From CAVXHQ01 sp963789535 (GTDB taxonomy: Bacteria > Pseudomonadota > Alphaproteobacteria > Rhodobacterales > Rhodobacteraceae), in contig CAWBKU010000005.1 of the NCBI GenBank assembly GCA_963789535.1, forward strand, positions 1,798,001 to 1,862,000: DNA of 64,000 nt, in the 5' to 3' direction. Positions 1-9,055 of the stretch are shown one piece after another. The position numbers and the translations under genes are program-made. The notes below the pieces were generated by a model. It was not told the DNA's origin. It was given only the letters and a program-made list of their open reading frames with translations, and did not search any database. Within the stretch, counting starts at the first letter, position 1, and each line of letters starts with the position of its first letter.

Positions 1-2
1 TG

Positions 3-638
3 CGATGTGCCGGCAGTCACCGCGCGATCCGCGACCTGATCGCCGCCGGTCGGATCGGCCGGGTGCTGAGCGCGCGCATCTTCCACGCCGTCTTGCTGCC
101 CGAGGCGCTGCGCGGCTGGCGCCTGACCTCGGCGGCGGCGGGTGGCGGCGTGGTGCCCGATATCACCGTCCATGACGCGGACGTCGTGCGGTTCCTGCTG
201 GGCGAGGATCCGGTCCAGGTCATCGCACAGACCGCCACGTCCGGCATGGGGCAGGGCGTGGAGGACAGCGCCATGTCGGTCTGGTCGATGCCCTCCGGCG
301 CGATGGTGATGAGCCACGAGAGCTTTACCCATCCGTTCGCGGGATCCGGCCTCGAAGTGCACGGCACCGAGGGGTCCATCGTGGCGCGCGGGGTGATGAC
401 GCAGGAACCGGTGGGCGAGGTCGTCCTCACGACCGCAGCGGGCCGCGAGGACGTGTCCTATGACACCGGCGACCTCTATACCTTTGGCGTGGCGCGGTTC
501 TGCGAGGCCGTCGCAGGCACGGGAAGGCCCGCGGCGAGCGGCAGGGACGGGGTGAAATCGCTTGCGGTGGCGCTTGCGGTTCGCGATGCCGCCGCGACGG
601 GCCGGCGCGTCGACGTCGACTATGGTCCTGCGGCATGA
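3..638 (+). CDS. Gfo/Idh/MocA-family oxidoreductase, C-terminal part (5' end outside window)
   Basis: The reading frame is open from the first bases of the window to the stop at 636-638, so the N-terminal Rossmann domain is missing. The visible part contains a GRIGRV segment and a GGGVVPDITVHDADVVRFLLG segment, which is typical of the C-terminal substrate domain of NAD(P)-dependent sugar/polyol dehydrogenases of this family. The stop overlaps the start of the next gene by 4 bases (ATGA), so the two are translationally coupled and this gene belongs to the operon that runs to about 14.6 kb. Substrate cannot be told from the fragment; inositol-like or sugar-like compounds are usual for the family. 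Confidence 0.85.
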   Translation, partial: RCAGSHRAIRDLIAAGRIGRVLSARIFHAVLLPEALRGWRLTSAAAGGGVVPDITVHDADVVRFLLGEDPVQVIAQTATSGMGQGVEDSAMSVWSMPSGAMVMSHESFTHPFAGSGLEVHGTEGSIVARGVMTQEPVGEVVLTTAAGREDVSYDTGDLYTFGVARFCEAVAGTGRPAASGRDGVKSLAVALAVRDAAATGRRVDVDYGPAA

Positions 639-2206
639 GCAAGGTCGTCTCTGCCCGCGACGCCGTCGCCCGTATCCCCGAGGGGGCGGTGGTGACGGTG
701 TCGAGTTCCTCGGCGCTGGGCTGTCCCGATCTCGTGCTGCGCGCGCTGGGGGAGCGGTTCGAGGCGACCGGCCATCCGCGCGGCCTCACCACGATCCATC
801 CGATCGCGGCGGGCGACATGTATGGCGTCAAGGGCGTCGACCATATCGCCAGGGACGGTCTCCTGTCACGGATCATCGGCGGTTCCTATCCGTCCGGTCC
901 GTCCTCGCGGCCGATGCCCGAGATCTGGCGGATGATCGTCGAAGAGCGGGTGGCGGCCTACAACGTCCCCTCGGGGATCCTCTTCGACATGAACCGCGAG
1001 GCGGCGGCGAACCGCCCCGGCGTGCTCACCAAGGTGGGGCTGAAGACCTTTGTCGATCCGGTCCGCGAAGGCTGCGCGATGAACGAGACCGCCGCGCGGG
1101 ACGCCATCGTCCGGCGGGTCGACTTCGACGGCGACACCTGGCTGCATTTTCCCAACATCGTCCCGAACGTCGCGATCCTGCGCGCCACCACGGCGGACGA
1201 GCATGGCAATCTGACCTATGAGCACGAGGGCGCCTATCTCGGCGGCCTCGAGCAGGCGATCTGCGTGCGCAACCACGGCGGCGTGGTGATCGCGCAGGTC
1301 GCCCGCGTGACCCGGCGCGGCTGCCTGCGGCCCCATGACGTGCGGGTGCCCGGGCATCTGGTGGATGCCATCGTCATCGACCCCGATCAGAAACAGACCT
1401 GCGAGACGCCCTATGACCCGGCGATCTCGGGACAGGTAATGCGCCCCTGGGACAGCTTTGCCGCTGCCGAACACGGCGTCGAAAAGGTGATTGCGCGGCG
1501 CGCGGCGATGGAGGTGCGGCCCGGCATGACCGCCAACCTCGGCTTTGGCATCTCGGCGATGGTGCCGCGTATCCTCCTCGAGGAGGGGCACCCCGACGCG
1601 GTTACATGGGCCATCGAACAGGGCGCGGTCGGGGGGATGCCGCTGACCGGGTTCGCATTCGGCTGCGCGGCGAACGCCGACGCCTACGTGCCCTCGCCGC
1701 AGCAGTTCCTCTACTTTCAGGGGGCCGGGTTCGACGTGGCGTTCCTGTCGTTCCTCGAGGTCGACGTGCAGGGCAACGTGAACGTCTCCAAGCTCGGAAA
1801 GAAGCCCTATCTGACGGCGGGCTGCGGGGGGTTCGTGGACATCACGGCCCATGCCAAGAAGATCGTGTTTTCCGGCTGGTTCGAGGCGGGGGCCGATATC
1901 GCGCTGACCGCCGAGGGTATCCGCGTCGCCGCACCGGGGCGGTTCACCAAGATGGTCGAGGCGGTCGAACACGTCACCTTTTCGGGCGAGCGGGCGCGCG
2001 AACAGGGTCAGGACGTCCTCTATGTCACCGAGCGTTGCGTCATGCGGCTGGGGGCGGCGGGCCTCGTCGCGACCGAGATCATGCCCGGGATCGACCCTGC
2101 GCGCGACATCGTCGCGGCGTCCGGGGGCCGGGTCACGGTGGCGGAAAATGCGATCACCCTGCCACTCTCCCTTCTGGCGACCGGCCCGATGGGGTGGGGC
2201 GCATGA
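635..2206 (+). CDS. acyl-CoA:carboxylate CoA-transferase (family I, YdiF/propionate CoA-transferase-like)
   Basis: 523 aa, the length expected for single-chain family I CoA-transferases, in which an alpha half (about residues 1-270) is fused to a beta half. The segment AIEQGAVGG holds the probable catalytic glutamate (residue 328), which forms the glutamyl-CoA thioester in this family. The C-terminal half has the GCGGFVDI segment common to the beta subunits. The enzyme would move CoA from a donor such as acetyl-CoA to a carboxylic acid. Its position before an enoyl-CoA hydratase and an aldehyde dehydrogenase suggests it activates the acid made by those oxidoreductases. It overlaps both neighbours by 4 bases. 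The acid substrate is unknown. Confidence 0.85.
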   Translation: MSKVVSARDAVARIPEGAVVTVSSSSALGCPDLVLRALGERFEATGHPRGLTTIHPIAAGDMYGVKGVDHIARDGLLSRIIGGSYPSGPSSRPMPEIWRMIVEERVAAYNVPSGILFDMNREAAANRPGVLTKVGLKTFVDPVREGCAMNETAARDAIVRRVDFDGDTWLHFPNIVPNVAILRATTADEHGNLTYEHEGAYLGGLEQAICVRNHGGVVIAQVARVTRRGCLRPHDVRVPGHLVDAIVIDPDQKQTCETPYDPAISGQVMRPWDSFAAAEHGVEKVIARRAAMEVRPGMTANLGFGISAMVPRILLEEGHPDAVTWAIEQGAVGGMPLTGFAFGCAANADAYVPSPQQFLYFQGAGFDVAFLSFLEVDVQGNVNVSKLGKKPYLTAGCGGFVDITAHAKKIVFSGWFEAGADIALTAEGIRVAAPGRFTKMVEAVEHVTFSGERAREQGQDVLYVTERCVMRLGAAGLVATEIMPGIDPARDIVAASGGRVTVAENAITLPLSLLATGPMGWGA

Positions 2207-2970
2207 GTGCCGTGCACCTGATGCGGGCGGGGGCGGTCGCCGAATTGCGGCTGGACAATCCGGCCAGGATGAACGCCCTCGATGCGGCGATGCTGGCCGA
2301 CCTCGCCGGTCATCTGGAGGTGCTCGACGGCGACGTGTCGGTGCGCGCGGTGATGCTGACGGCGACCGGCGACCGGGCGTTCTGCACCGGCGCCGATATC
2401 GCGGCATGGGGCGACCTCGGCCCGGCGGAATTTGCGCGCCACTGGGTGCGGGACGGGCACCGCCTGTTCGACCGACTCGCGCGGCTCTCCGTACCGACCA
2501 TCGCGGTGCTGACCGGCCATGCCTTTGGCGGTGGCCTCGAACTGGCGGCGGCCTGCGATCTGCGGGTGATGGTGCCGGGCGCCAGCCTCGCGCTGCCCGA
2601 GGCGGGCATCGGCATCGTGCCGGGCTGGTCGGGGACGCAGCGCCTGCTGCGACTGCTGCCCGAGGCGGTGGTCAAGGAAATGGCGCTCTTCGGGCACCGG
2701 GTGACGGCGGAGCGGGCGCTGGCGCTGGGCTTTGTGGCGGCGGTCGACGCGGACGCGCGCGGCGCGGCAGAGGCGCTGCTGGCGCGCGCGCTCACCCTAT
2801 CGCCCCGCGCCGTCGAGATCGCGAAGTCGATGGTCCACGCGGCACAGGGCGAGGACCGAGGTGCGATGATCGAGGCGCTGGGCAGCGCCGCCATCGCCGC
2901 CTCGGACGACCGTGCCGAGGGCGTCGCGGCCTTTGCCGAAAAGCGCAAACCGAATTTTCCGGGAACCTGA
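2203..2970 (+). CDS. enoyl-CoA hydratase/isomerase (crotonase) family protein
   Basis: 255 aa from the ATG at 2203, which overlaps the CoA-transferase stop. Crotonase hallmarks are present: FCTGADIAAW (oxyanion-hole region), AFGGGLELAAACDL and PEAGIGIVPGWSGTQRL, which keep the two glutamates used for water addition in enoyl-CoA hydratases. Upstream in-frame codons are open but belong to the shadow of the CoA-transferase. It probably hydrates, or otherwise processes, the acyl-CoA made by the preceding CoA-transferase. Crotonases also include isomerases and hydrolases, so the exact reaction is inferred from the two glutamates. Confidence 0.85.
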   Translation: MSAVHLMRAGAVAELRLDNPARMNALDAAMLADLAGHLEVLDGDVSVRAVMLTATGDRAFCTGADIAAWGDLGPAEFARHWVRDGHRLFDRLARLSVPTIAVLTGHAFGGGLELAAACDLRVMVPGASLALPEAGIGIVPGWSGTQRLLRLLPEAVVKEMALFGHRVTAERALALGFVAAVDADARGAAEALLARALTLSPRAVEIAKSMVHAAQGEDRGAMIEALGSAAIAASDDRAEGVAAFAEKRKPNFPGT

Positions 2971-2973
2971 GCG

Positions 2974-4507
2974 ATGCAAGACCTGACCCTGATCCCCGAT
3001 GCGGCGATCCCGCTGCCAGACGCCCCCCATCACGTCCGCCATTTCATCGACGGCGTGGCCTGCGACAGTGTGGACGGCGCCGTTTCCGAACGGCTGTCGC
3101 CGTCGCACGGCACCCTCGTCAGCATCGCGGCCCTCGGCGGCGCCCCCGAGGCCGAGGCCGCCATCGCCGCCGCGCGCCGCGCCTTCGACGATGGCCGCTG
3201 GAGCCGGTTGTCGGGCAAGGACCGCGCCGGCGTTCTGCTGCGCGTCGCCGACCTGATCGAGGCCAACGCCGAGGCGCTGGCGCTGATCGAAACGCTCGAG
3301 TCGGGCAAGCCGATCACCCAGTCGCGCGGCGAATGCAGCGGAGCGGCGGATTCTGTGGCGCCATGCGGCGGCGCTCGCGCGCACGGTCCACGGCGACAGC
3401 CACAACGGCCTTGGCCCCGACATCCTCGGCGTGGTCCTGAAACAGCCGATCGGGGTGGTGTCGATCATCACGCCGTGGAACTTTCCGTTCTGGATCCTGA
3501 GCCAGAAGCTGCCCTTCGCGCTTGCCGCGGGCTGCACCTGCGTCGTCAAGCCCTCCGAACTGACACCGTCCACCACCGCGATGCTCGCGGACCTGCTGGC
3601 GCGGGCGGGGCTGCCGCCCGGCGTCTGCAACATCGTGCTGGGGGCAGGCGATCCGGTCGGCAACCTCCTGAGCACGCATCCGGGTGTCGACATGGTCACG
3701 TTCACCGGATCGACCGCCGTGGGCAAGGTCATCACCCGTGCGGCGGCCGGGACGCTCAAGCGGGTCGCCCTCGAACTCGGGGGCAAGAACCCGCTGGCGA
3801 TCTTTGCCGATGCCGACCTCGACGGGGCGGCGGACGCCGTGGTCTTCGGCCTGCTGTTCAACGTCGGCCAGTGCTGCAATTCCTCGAGCCGGCTGCTGGT
3901 CCATGCGGATATCGAAGAAGAGGTCGTGGCCCGCATCCTGACGTTGATCGGCAGGGTCCGGATCGGCAATCCGCTGAACCCCGCCACGCAGGTCGGCGCC
4001 ATCGTGACGCCCGCGCATGGAGGGACAATCGACGGTTTCGTCGCGCGCGCGGTGGCCGAGGGCGCGACGGTCCGCCTTGGCGGTGCACCGCTTGCGGTGC
4101 CGGGACTCGGGGGTCGGTTCTATCGGCCCACGGTCCTGACCGGCGTCGCGCCGGGCATGGCCATCGCGCGCGACGAGGTCTTTGGCCCCGTCCTCACGGT
4201 CCAGACGTTCCGCACGCTGGACGAGGCGATCGCCCTTGCCAACGACGGTCCCTACGGCCTGTCGGCGGGGGTGTGGAGCGAGGATGTCCACACCTGCCTC
4301 GCCTTCGGCCGCGGGGTCGATGCGGGGACGATCTGGACCAATACCTGGATGGACGGCTTTCCCGAACTGGCGTTCGGCGGGATGAAGCAGTCGGGCTCCG
4401 GGCGCGAGATCGGAACCTATGGTTTCGAGGAATTCCTCGAGGTGAAATCGCTCGTCATGCGGATCGGCCGCACGCGCGCACCTTGGGTAAAGGACGGCCC
4501 GGCCTGA
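2974..4507 (+). pseudogene. aldehyde dehydrogenase, interrupted by a single-base insertion
   Basis: The N-terminal part (from ATG 2974) and the C-terminal part (through 4507) lie in adjacent frames. The protein reads RGECSGAAD in the first frame, then [14 protein letters not shown] in the second if one T of the pair at 3351-3352 is removed. The repaired product is 510 aa, normal for an NAD(P)-dependent aldehyde dehydrogenase. It has WNFPFW, the catalytic glutamate in ELGGKNP (about residue 267) and the nucleophile cysteine in GQCCN (about residue 301). All motifs are intact, so the frameshift is either very recent or a sequencing error. In the operon it would oxidise the aldehyde made by the GMC dehydrogenases to the acid used by the CoA-transferase. 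Confidence 0.85.
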
Positions 4508-4548
4508 CCGCCGGGAGGACGACAACGCAGCAACCGGGAGGACACAAG

Positions 4549-5802
4549 ATGCGTGGTTTTTACAAGACGAGACTGACGGCGATCGTGGCGCTGATGGCCA
4601 CGACGACACTGGCGCAGGCCGAGAGCGTCGAGGTGCTGCACTGGTGGACCTCGGGCGGCGAGGCGGCGGCACTGACCGTCCTGAAGGACGATCTGGCCGC
4701 GCAGGATATCGGCTGGAACGACATGCCGGTCGCGGGCGGCGGTGGCGAGGCGGCGATGACGACGCTGCGCGCGCGGGTCACGGCAGGCAATCCGCCGACC
4801 GCCGTGCAGATGCTCGGCTTCGACATTCAGGACTGGGCAGCCGAGGGGGTTCTGGCGAACCTCGACGCGGTGGCCGAGGCCGAGGGCTGGAACGATGTCG
4901 TGCCGGCGGCACTCCAGGCCTTCTCGACCTACAACGGCCAGTGGATCGCGGCGCCGGTGAACGTCCATTCCACCAACTGGGTCTGGGCGAACAAGGCGAT
5001 TCTGGACGAGCTCGGGCTGGCCCAGCCCGCGACCTGGGACGATTTCGTCGCCGCGATGCAGGCCGTGCAGGATGCGGGCTATGTGGCCCTCGCACACGGT
5101 GGACAGGCCTGGCAGGACGCGACGATCTTCGACGGCGTGGTCCTGTCCGCGGGTGGTCCCGACTTCTACCGCGCGGCCTTCATCGACCTCGACCCCGAGG
5201 CGCTGGGCTCCGATACGATGGTCGAGGCATTCCGCCGGATGGAGACGTTGCGCGGTTTCGTCGACGACAACTTCTCGGGCCGCGACTGGAATCTCGCGTC
5301 CGCGATGGTCATCAACGGCGAGGCCGGCTTCCAGATCATGGGCGACTGGGCCAAGGGCGAGTTCCTGAATGCCGGGCAAGTGCCGGGCGAAGACTTCCTG
5401 TGCTTCCGGGTGCCGGGGTCCGAGGGGTCGGTGACGTTCAACTCCGACCAGTTCGCCATGTTCGCGGTCGATTCCGAAGAGGCGGCAGAAGCACAGGCGG
5501 CGATGGCCGTGGCGATCATGTCGCCCGCGTTCCAGTCGGCGTTCAACGTCGTCAAGGGATCGGTCCCGGCGCGGACCGACGTGTCGCCCGAGGCCTTCGA
5601 CGCCTGCGGTCGGCAAGGCATGATCGATCTGGCCGCGGCCTCCGAGGCGGGCACGCTGCTCGGCTCGATGGCGCATGGCCACGCCAACCGCGCAGCGGTC
5701 AAGAACGCGATCTATGACGTCGTGACAGCCCACTTCAACGGCGAATACGATGCCGAGACCGCCGCCGCCGAACTGGTGAACGCCGTCCTCGACGCGCAGT
5801 AA
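4549..5802 (+). CDS. sugar ABC transporter substrate-binding protein (first of two paralogues)
   Basis: 417 aa from the ATG at 4549, with a GGGAGG ribosome-binding site 6-7 bases upstream; the open frame extends further upstream only as read-through of the dehydrogenase shadow. A signal peptide (MRGFYKTR, hydrophobic stretch, then AQA|ES) sends it to the periplasm. The mature start [15 protein letters not shown] is typical of family 1 carbohydrate binding proteins of the glucose/mannose (GtsA-like) group. It precedes two permeases and is followed after them by a second, clearly related binding protein at 7736. A strong hairpin sits between this gene and the permease. Confidence 0.9.
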   Translation: MRGFYKTRLTAIVALMATTTLAQAESVEVLHWWTSGGEAAALTVLKDDLAAQDIGWNDMPVAGGGGEAAMTTLRARVTAGNPPTAVQMLGFDIQDWAAEGVLANLDAVAEAEGWNDVVPAALQAFSTYNGQWIAAPVNVHSTNWVWANKAILDELGLAQPATWDDFVAAMQAVQDAGYVALAHGGQAWQDATIFDGVVLSAGGPDFYRAAFIDLDPEALGSDTMVEAFRRMETLRGFVDDNFSGRDWNLASAMVINGEAGFQIMGDWAKGEFLNAGQVPGEDFLCFRVPGSEGSVTFNSDQFAMFAVDSEEAAEAQAAMAVAIMSPAFQSAFNVVKGSVPARTDVSPEAFDACGRQGMIDLAAASEAGTLLGSMAHGHANRAAVKNAIYDVVTAHFNGEYDAETAAAELVNAVLDAQ

Positions 5803-5809
5803 CAAGGCC

Positions 5810-5836
5810 GGCGGCTCCCCGACCCGGGGGGCCGCC
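5810..5836 (+). promoter_or_regulatory. intercistronic hairpin after the binding-protein gene
   Basis: 11-bp stem (5810-5820 with 5826-5836, one G-T pair) and a 5-base loop, between the binding-protein stop and the permease start. No T-run follows, so it is more likely an mRNA stabiliser or attenuator that lets the binding protein be made in excess over the permeases than a true terminator. Confidence 0.6.
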
Positions 5837-5864
5837 GCACCACGAACCTTGCCGAGGAACGACC

Positions 5865-6761
5865 ATGGCCCAGACCGCCCACCGCGTCGATTTTCGCACC
5901 CGCCTTCAGGACTGGATCCCGCGACTGGTGCTCTCGCCGTCGCTCGCCATGATCCTCGTCTTCGTCTACGGTTTCATCGCCTACACCGTCTATCTGAGCT
6001 TTACCGACAGCAAGATGCTGCCCAGCTACGATCTCGTCGGGTTCGAGAACTATGCGAAACTCTGGGGCCTTTCCGCATGGTATACCGCCATCGCGAACCT
6101 TGCGATCTTTGCCACGCTCTACATCGTCATCTGCACCGCGATCGGTCTGACGCTGGCGATCCTGCTGGATCAGAAAATCCGCGGCGAGGGCGTCTTGCGC
6201 CCGATCTACCTCTATCCGATGGCCCTGTCGTTCATCGTCACCGGCACGGCGTGGAAATGGTTCCTCGATCCCGGCATCGGCCTCGAGAACACGATGCGCC
6301 TGTGGGGCTGGGAGAGCTTTGCCTTCGGCTGGATCAAGGACCGCGACATGGCGATCTATACCATCGTCATCGCCGCCGTCTGGCAGACCAGCGGGTTCGT
6401 GATGGCGATGTTTCTGGCCGGCCTGCGCGGGATCGACAACGAGATCCTGAAGGCCGCGCAGATCGACGGCGCCTCGAACTGGAGCCTCTATCGCCGGATC
6501 GTCATCCCGCTCTTGCGGCCCGCGTTCCTGTCCGCCTTCGTGATCCTCAGCCATCTGGCGGTGAAATCCTATGACCTGGTGATCGCGCTGACGGGGGGCG
6601 GGCCGGGCCGGGCGACCGAATTGCCCGCGACGTTCATGTATTCCTATACGTTCACCCGCAATTCCATGGGCATCGGCGCGGCAAGTGCGGTCATCATGCT
6701 GATGACCATCGCCGCGATCATGACGCCTTACCTTTACGCCGAACTGCGGGAGAAGTCCTGA
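5865..6761 (+). CDS. sugar ABC transporter permease (MalF/UgpA type)
   Basis: 298 aa inner-membrane protein with about six hydrophobic segments and the cytoplasmic coupling loop near residues 192-215 (EILKAAQIDGASNWSLYRRI), which docks on the ATPase. The ending TMSY-like segment before the last helix (PATFMYSYTF) is usual for this group. It follows the hairpin at 5810 and overlaps the next permease by one base (TGATG), so the two are co-translated and should form the heterodimeric channel with the ATPase encoded at 9056. Confidence 0.92.
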   Translation: MAQTAHRVDFRTRLQDWIPRLVLSPSLAMILVFVYGFIAYTVYLSFTDSKMLPSYDLVGFENYAKLWGLSAWYTAIANLAIFATLYIVICTAIGLTLAILLDQKIRGEGVLRPIYLYPMALSFIVTGTAWKWFLDPGIGLENTMRLWGWESFAFGWIKDRDMAIYTIVIAAVWQTSGFVMAMFLAGLRGIDNEILKAAQIDGASNWSLYRRIVIPLLRPAFLSAFVILSHLAVKSYDLVIALTGGGPGRATELPATFMYSYTFTRNSMGIGAASAVIMLMTIAAIMTPYLYAELREKS

Positions 6762-7642
6762 TGTCCGCGCCCGCCGAGGACACCGCCGTCCGGACCGGCG
6801 CCATCACCCGCACCTTCATCTATCTAATCCTGCTGCTCTTTGCGCTGTTCTACCTGCTGCCGTTCTTCGTGATGCTGGTCAATTCGCTGAAACCGCTGTC
6901 CGAGATCACCAGCGGCAACATGATGGCCCTGCCGCAGGAGTGGACGCTGGCGCCCTGGCGCTCGGCATGGTCGACGGCGCAGATCGGGGTCGAGCCGACG
7001 GGCCTGAAGCCCTATTTCCTCAATTCGCTGATGATGGTGGTGCCTGCCGTCGCGATCTCGACGGTGCTCGGCGCGCTGAACGGCTATGTCCTGACGAAGT
7101 GGCGGTTTCGGGGCGATACGATCCTGTTCGGGCTGATGCTGTTCTCGTGCTTCATCCCGTTCCAGATCGTCCTCATCCCGATGGCGCGGATGCTGGGGAT
7201 CATGGGGCTGGCGGGCACGCTGCCGGGGCTGATCCTCGTGCATGTGGTCTACGGGCTGGGGTTCACCACGCTCTATTTCCGCAACTACTATGCCTCTTTC
7301 CCGACGGAACTGGTGCGGGCGGCGATGATCGACGGGGCGGGGTTCTTCCGGATCTTCTGGCGGATCATGCTGCCGGTCTCGGCGCCGATCGCGGTCGTCT
7401 CGGTGATCTGGCAATTCACCAACATCTGGAACGATTTCCTGTTCGGCGCCTCGTTCTCGGGGCTGAACTCGACACCGATGACGGTGGCGCTGAACAACCT
7501 CGTGCAATCCTCGACCGGGGTAAAGGAATACAACGTCCACTTCGCAGGCGCGATCCTCGCCGCGCTGCCGACCCTCGTCGTCTATATCGTCGCGGGCCGC
7601 TATTTCGTGCGGGGTCTCATGGCGGGAAGCGTCAAGGGATAG
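6761..7642 (+). CDS. sugar ABC transporter permease (MalG/UgpE type)
   Basis: 293 aa with six predicted membrane helices and the coupling loop ELVRAAMIDGAGFFRIFWRIMLP. Start ATG overlaps the stop of the preceding permease. The C-terminus ends in YFVRGLMAGSVKG, which matches the usual MalG-type ending. It is the partner of the permease at 5865 and is followed by a strong hairpin and then by a second binding-protein gene. Confidence 0.92.
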   Translation: MSAPAEDTAVRTGAITRTFIYLILLLFALFYLLPFFVMLVNSLKPLSEITSGNMMALPQEWTLAPWRSAWSTAQIGVEPTGLKPYFLNSLMMVVPAVAISTVLGALNGYVLTKWRFRGDTILFGLMLFSCFIPFQIVLIPMARMLGIMGLAGTLPGLILVHVVYGLGFTTLYFRNYYASFPTELVRAAMIDGAGFFRIFWRIMLPVSAPIAVVSVIWQFTNIWNDFLFGASFSGLNSTPMTVALNNLVQSSTGVKEYNVHFAGAILAALPTLVVYIVAGRYFVRGLMAGSVKG

Positions 7643-7647
7643 TCGAC

Positions 7648-7673
7648 CGCCGGGTGGCGGCAACCACCCGGCG
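7648..7673 (+). promoter_or_regulatory. intercistronic hairpin after the permease pair
   Basis: A perfect 10-bp stem (7648-7657 with 7664-7673) with a 6-base loop in the 93-bp gap between the permease stop and the second binding-protein gene. It is followed by ATCTTGTTC, a weak T-rich stretch, so partial termination or mRNA 3'-end protection are both possible. Confidence 0.6.
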
Positions 7674-7735
7674 ATCTTGTTCAACCCAAGCCCCACGTTA
7701 CCAGAACCGGGCGAACATAAGGAAAGAAGACCAAA

Positions 7736-8986
7736 ATGAGAAACTTGTCCATATCCGCGATCATGGCGCTGTGTGCCTCGGCGACGACGCTTCTCGCGGA
7801 ACCCTCGGTCGAGGTGATGCACTTCTGGACCACGGGCGGAGAGGCGACGGCCCTTGCAACGGTCCGGGACCGGGTCGTCGCGCAGGGCGTCGAGTGGATC
7901 GACGCGCCCGTGGCCGGTGGCGGCGGTGATCAGGCGCGCACGGTGCTTCAGGCCCGGATCGCGTCCGGCAATCCGCCGGCCGCGATGCTGATGCTGGGAC
8001 AGACCGTCCTTGACTGGGCGCATGAGGGACTGCTCGGCAACGTCGATGCGTTGGCCGAGAGCCAGAACTGGGACGGCGTCCTGCCGCAGGCGGTGCAGGA
8101 TTTCACCAAGGTCGATGGCCACTACGTCAGCGTGCCGACCAATGTGCACCGCACCGACATGATCTGGGCCTCGACGGCCGCGTTCGAGGCCATCGGCGCC
8201 CCGTTTCCGACGACATGGGCCGAGCTGAATGCGCTTGCGCCGCAGTTCATCGAGGCGGGCATCATCCCGCTCGCCCATGGCGGCCAGCCGTGGCAGGAGG
8301 TCTATATGTTCGAGGCGGTGGCAGCCGGCGTCGGTGGCGCCGCGTTCTACCGCAGGGCGCTGATCGACCTCGACGACGCGGCGCTGCGCGGGCCCGAAAT
8401 GGTCGCCGTATTCGAAGAGCTTGCCACGCTGCGCGACATGATCGACGCAAATGCCGCCGGTCGCGACTGGAACCTTGCCACGGCAATGGTCATCAACGGC
8501 GAGGCTGCGATGCAGATCATGGGCGACTGGGCGAAAGGCGAATTCACCAATGCCGGTCTCGTCGCGGGCGAGGACTATGCCTGCATCGCCGTCCCAAAGG
8601 ACGATGGCGATGCCTTCGTCTATCTGGTGAACTCCCTATCGCTGTTCGAACAGACCGACGCGGATCAGATCCACGCACAGGAAGTGCTGGCCAGCGCGAT
8701 CATGGAGCCGGATGTCCAGATCGGGTTCAACATCGCCAAGGGGGCGATCCCGGCGCGCAGCGATCTCGACCTGTCGGGGCTCGACGATTGTGCCCAGGCG
8801 ACGGCGGCCGCGTTCGTGTCCAGCGATGCGGCCGGAACCGCGGTGCCCACGTTCGCGGGAACCCATGCGGCCTCTGCCGCAATCGTCGGCGCGGCGACCG
8901 ATGCGATCACGGAATTCTTCAACACCGACATGAGTGCGCAGGATGGCGCTGCAACTCTGGCCGACGCCATCGCGCAGGCTCTCTGA
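7736..8986 (+). CDS. sugar ABC transporter substrate-binding protein (second paralogue)
   Basis: 416 aa with an N-terminal signal peptide (about 21 residues, cleavage near LLAEPS). Its mature start VEVMHFWTTGGEATAL and internal blocks ([49 protein letters not shown]) match the binding protein at 4549 almost block for block, so the two arose by duplication. Having two related binding proteins for one permease pair suggests two ligands or two affinities served by one channel. Strong hairpins flank it on both sides. Confidence 0.92.
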   Translation: MRNLSISAIMALCASATTLLAEPSVEVMHFWTTGGEATALATVRDRVVAQGVEWIDAPVAGGGGDQARTVLQARIASGNPPAAMLMLGQTVLDWAHEGLLGNVDALAESQNWDGVLPQAVQDFTKVDGHYVSVPTNVHRTDMIWASTAAFEAIGAPFPTTWAELNALAPQFIEAGIIPLAHGGQPWQEVYMFEAVAAGVGGAAFYRRALIDLDDAALRGPEMVAVFEELATLRDMIDANAAGRDWNLATAMVINGEAAMQIMGDWAKGEFTNAGLVAGEDYACIAVPKDDGDAFVYLVNSLSLFEQTDADQIHAQEVLASAIMEPDVQIGFNIAKGAIPARSDLDLSGLDDCAQATAAAFVSSDAAGTAVPTFAGTHAASAAIVGAATDAITEFFNTDMSAQDGAATLADAIAQAL

Positions 8987-8992
8987 CATGGT

Positions 8993-9020
8993 CCCCGTTC
9001 CGGTCCGACCCGGAACGGGG
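8993..9020 (+). promoter_or_regulatory. intercistronic hairpin before the ATPase gene
   Basis: 11-bp perfect stem (8993-9003 with 9010-9020) and 6-base loop, located between the second binding-protein stop (8986) and the ATPase start (9056). It is the third such hairpin in this transporter operon, each placed directly after a transporter gene or gene pair. Confidence 0.6.
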
Positions 9021-9055
9021 ATCCACAAAAACGGCTTTATCCAAGGAACCGTCCG

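Noticed and set aside
866..2407. Long open frame on the minus strand opposite the CoA-transferase and enoyl-CoA hydratase.
   Set aside because: Low-complexity Arg/Asp/His-rich translation without family motifs; it is an antisense shadow caused by high GC in the third codon position. The same holds for the other long antisense frames opposite the ABC genes, uvrD and pyc.
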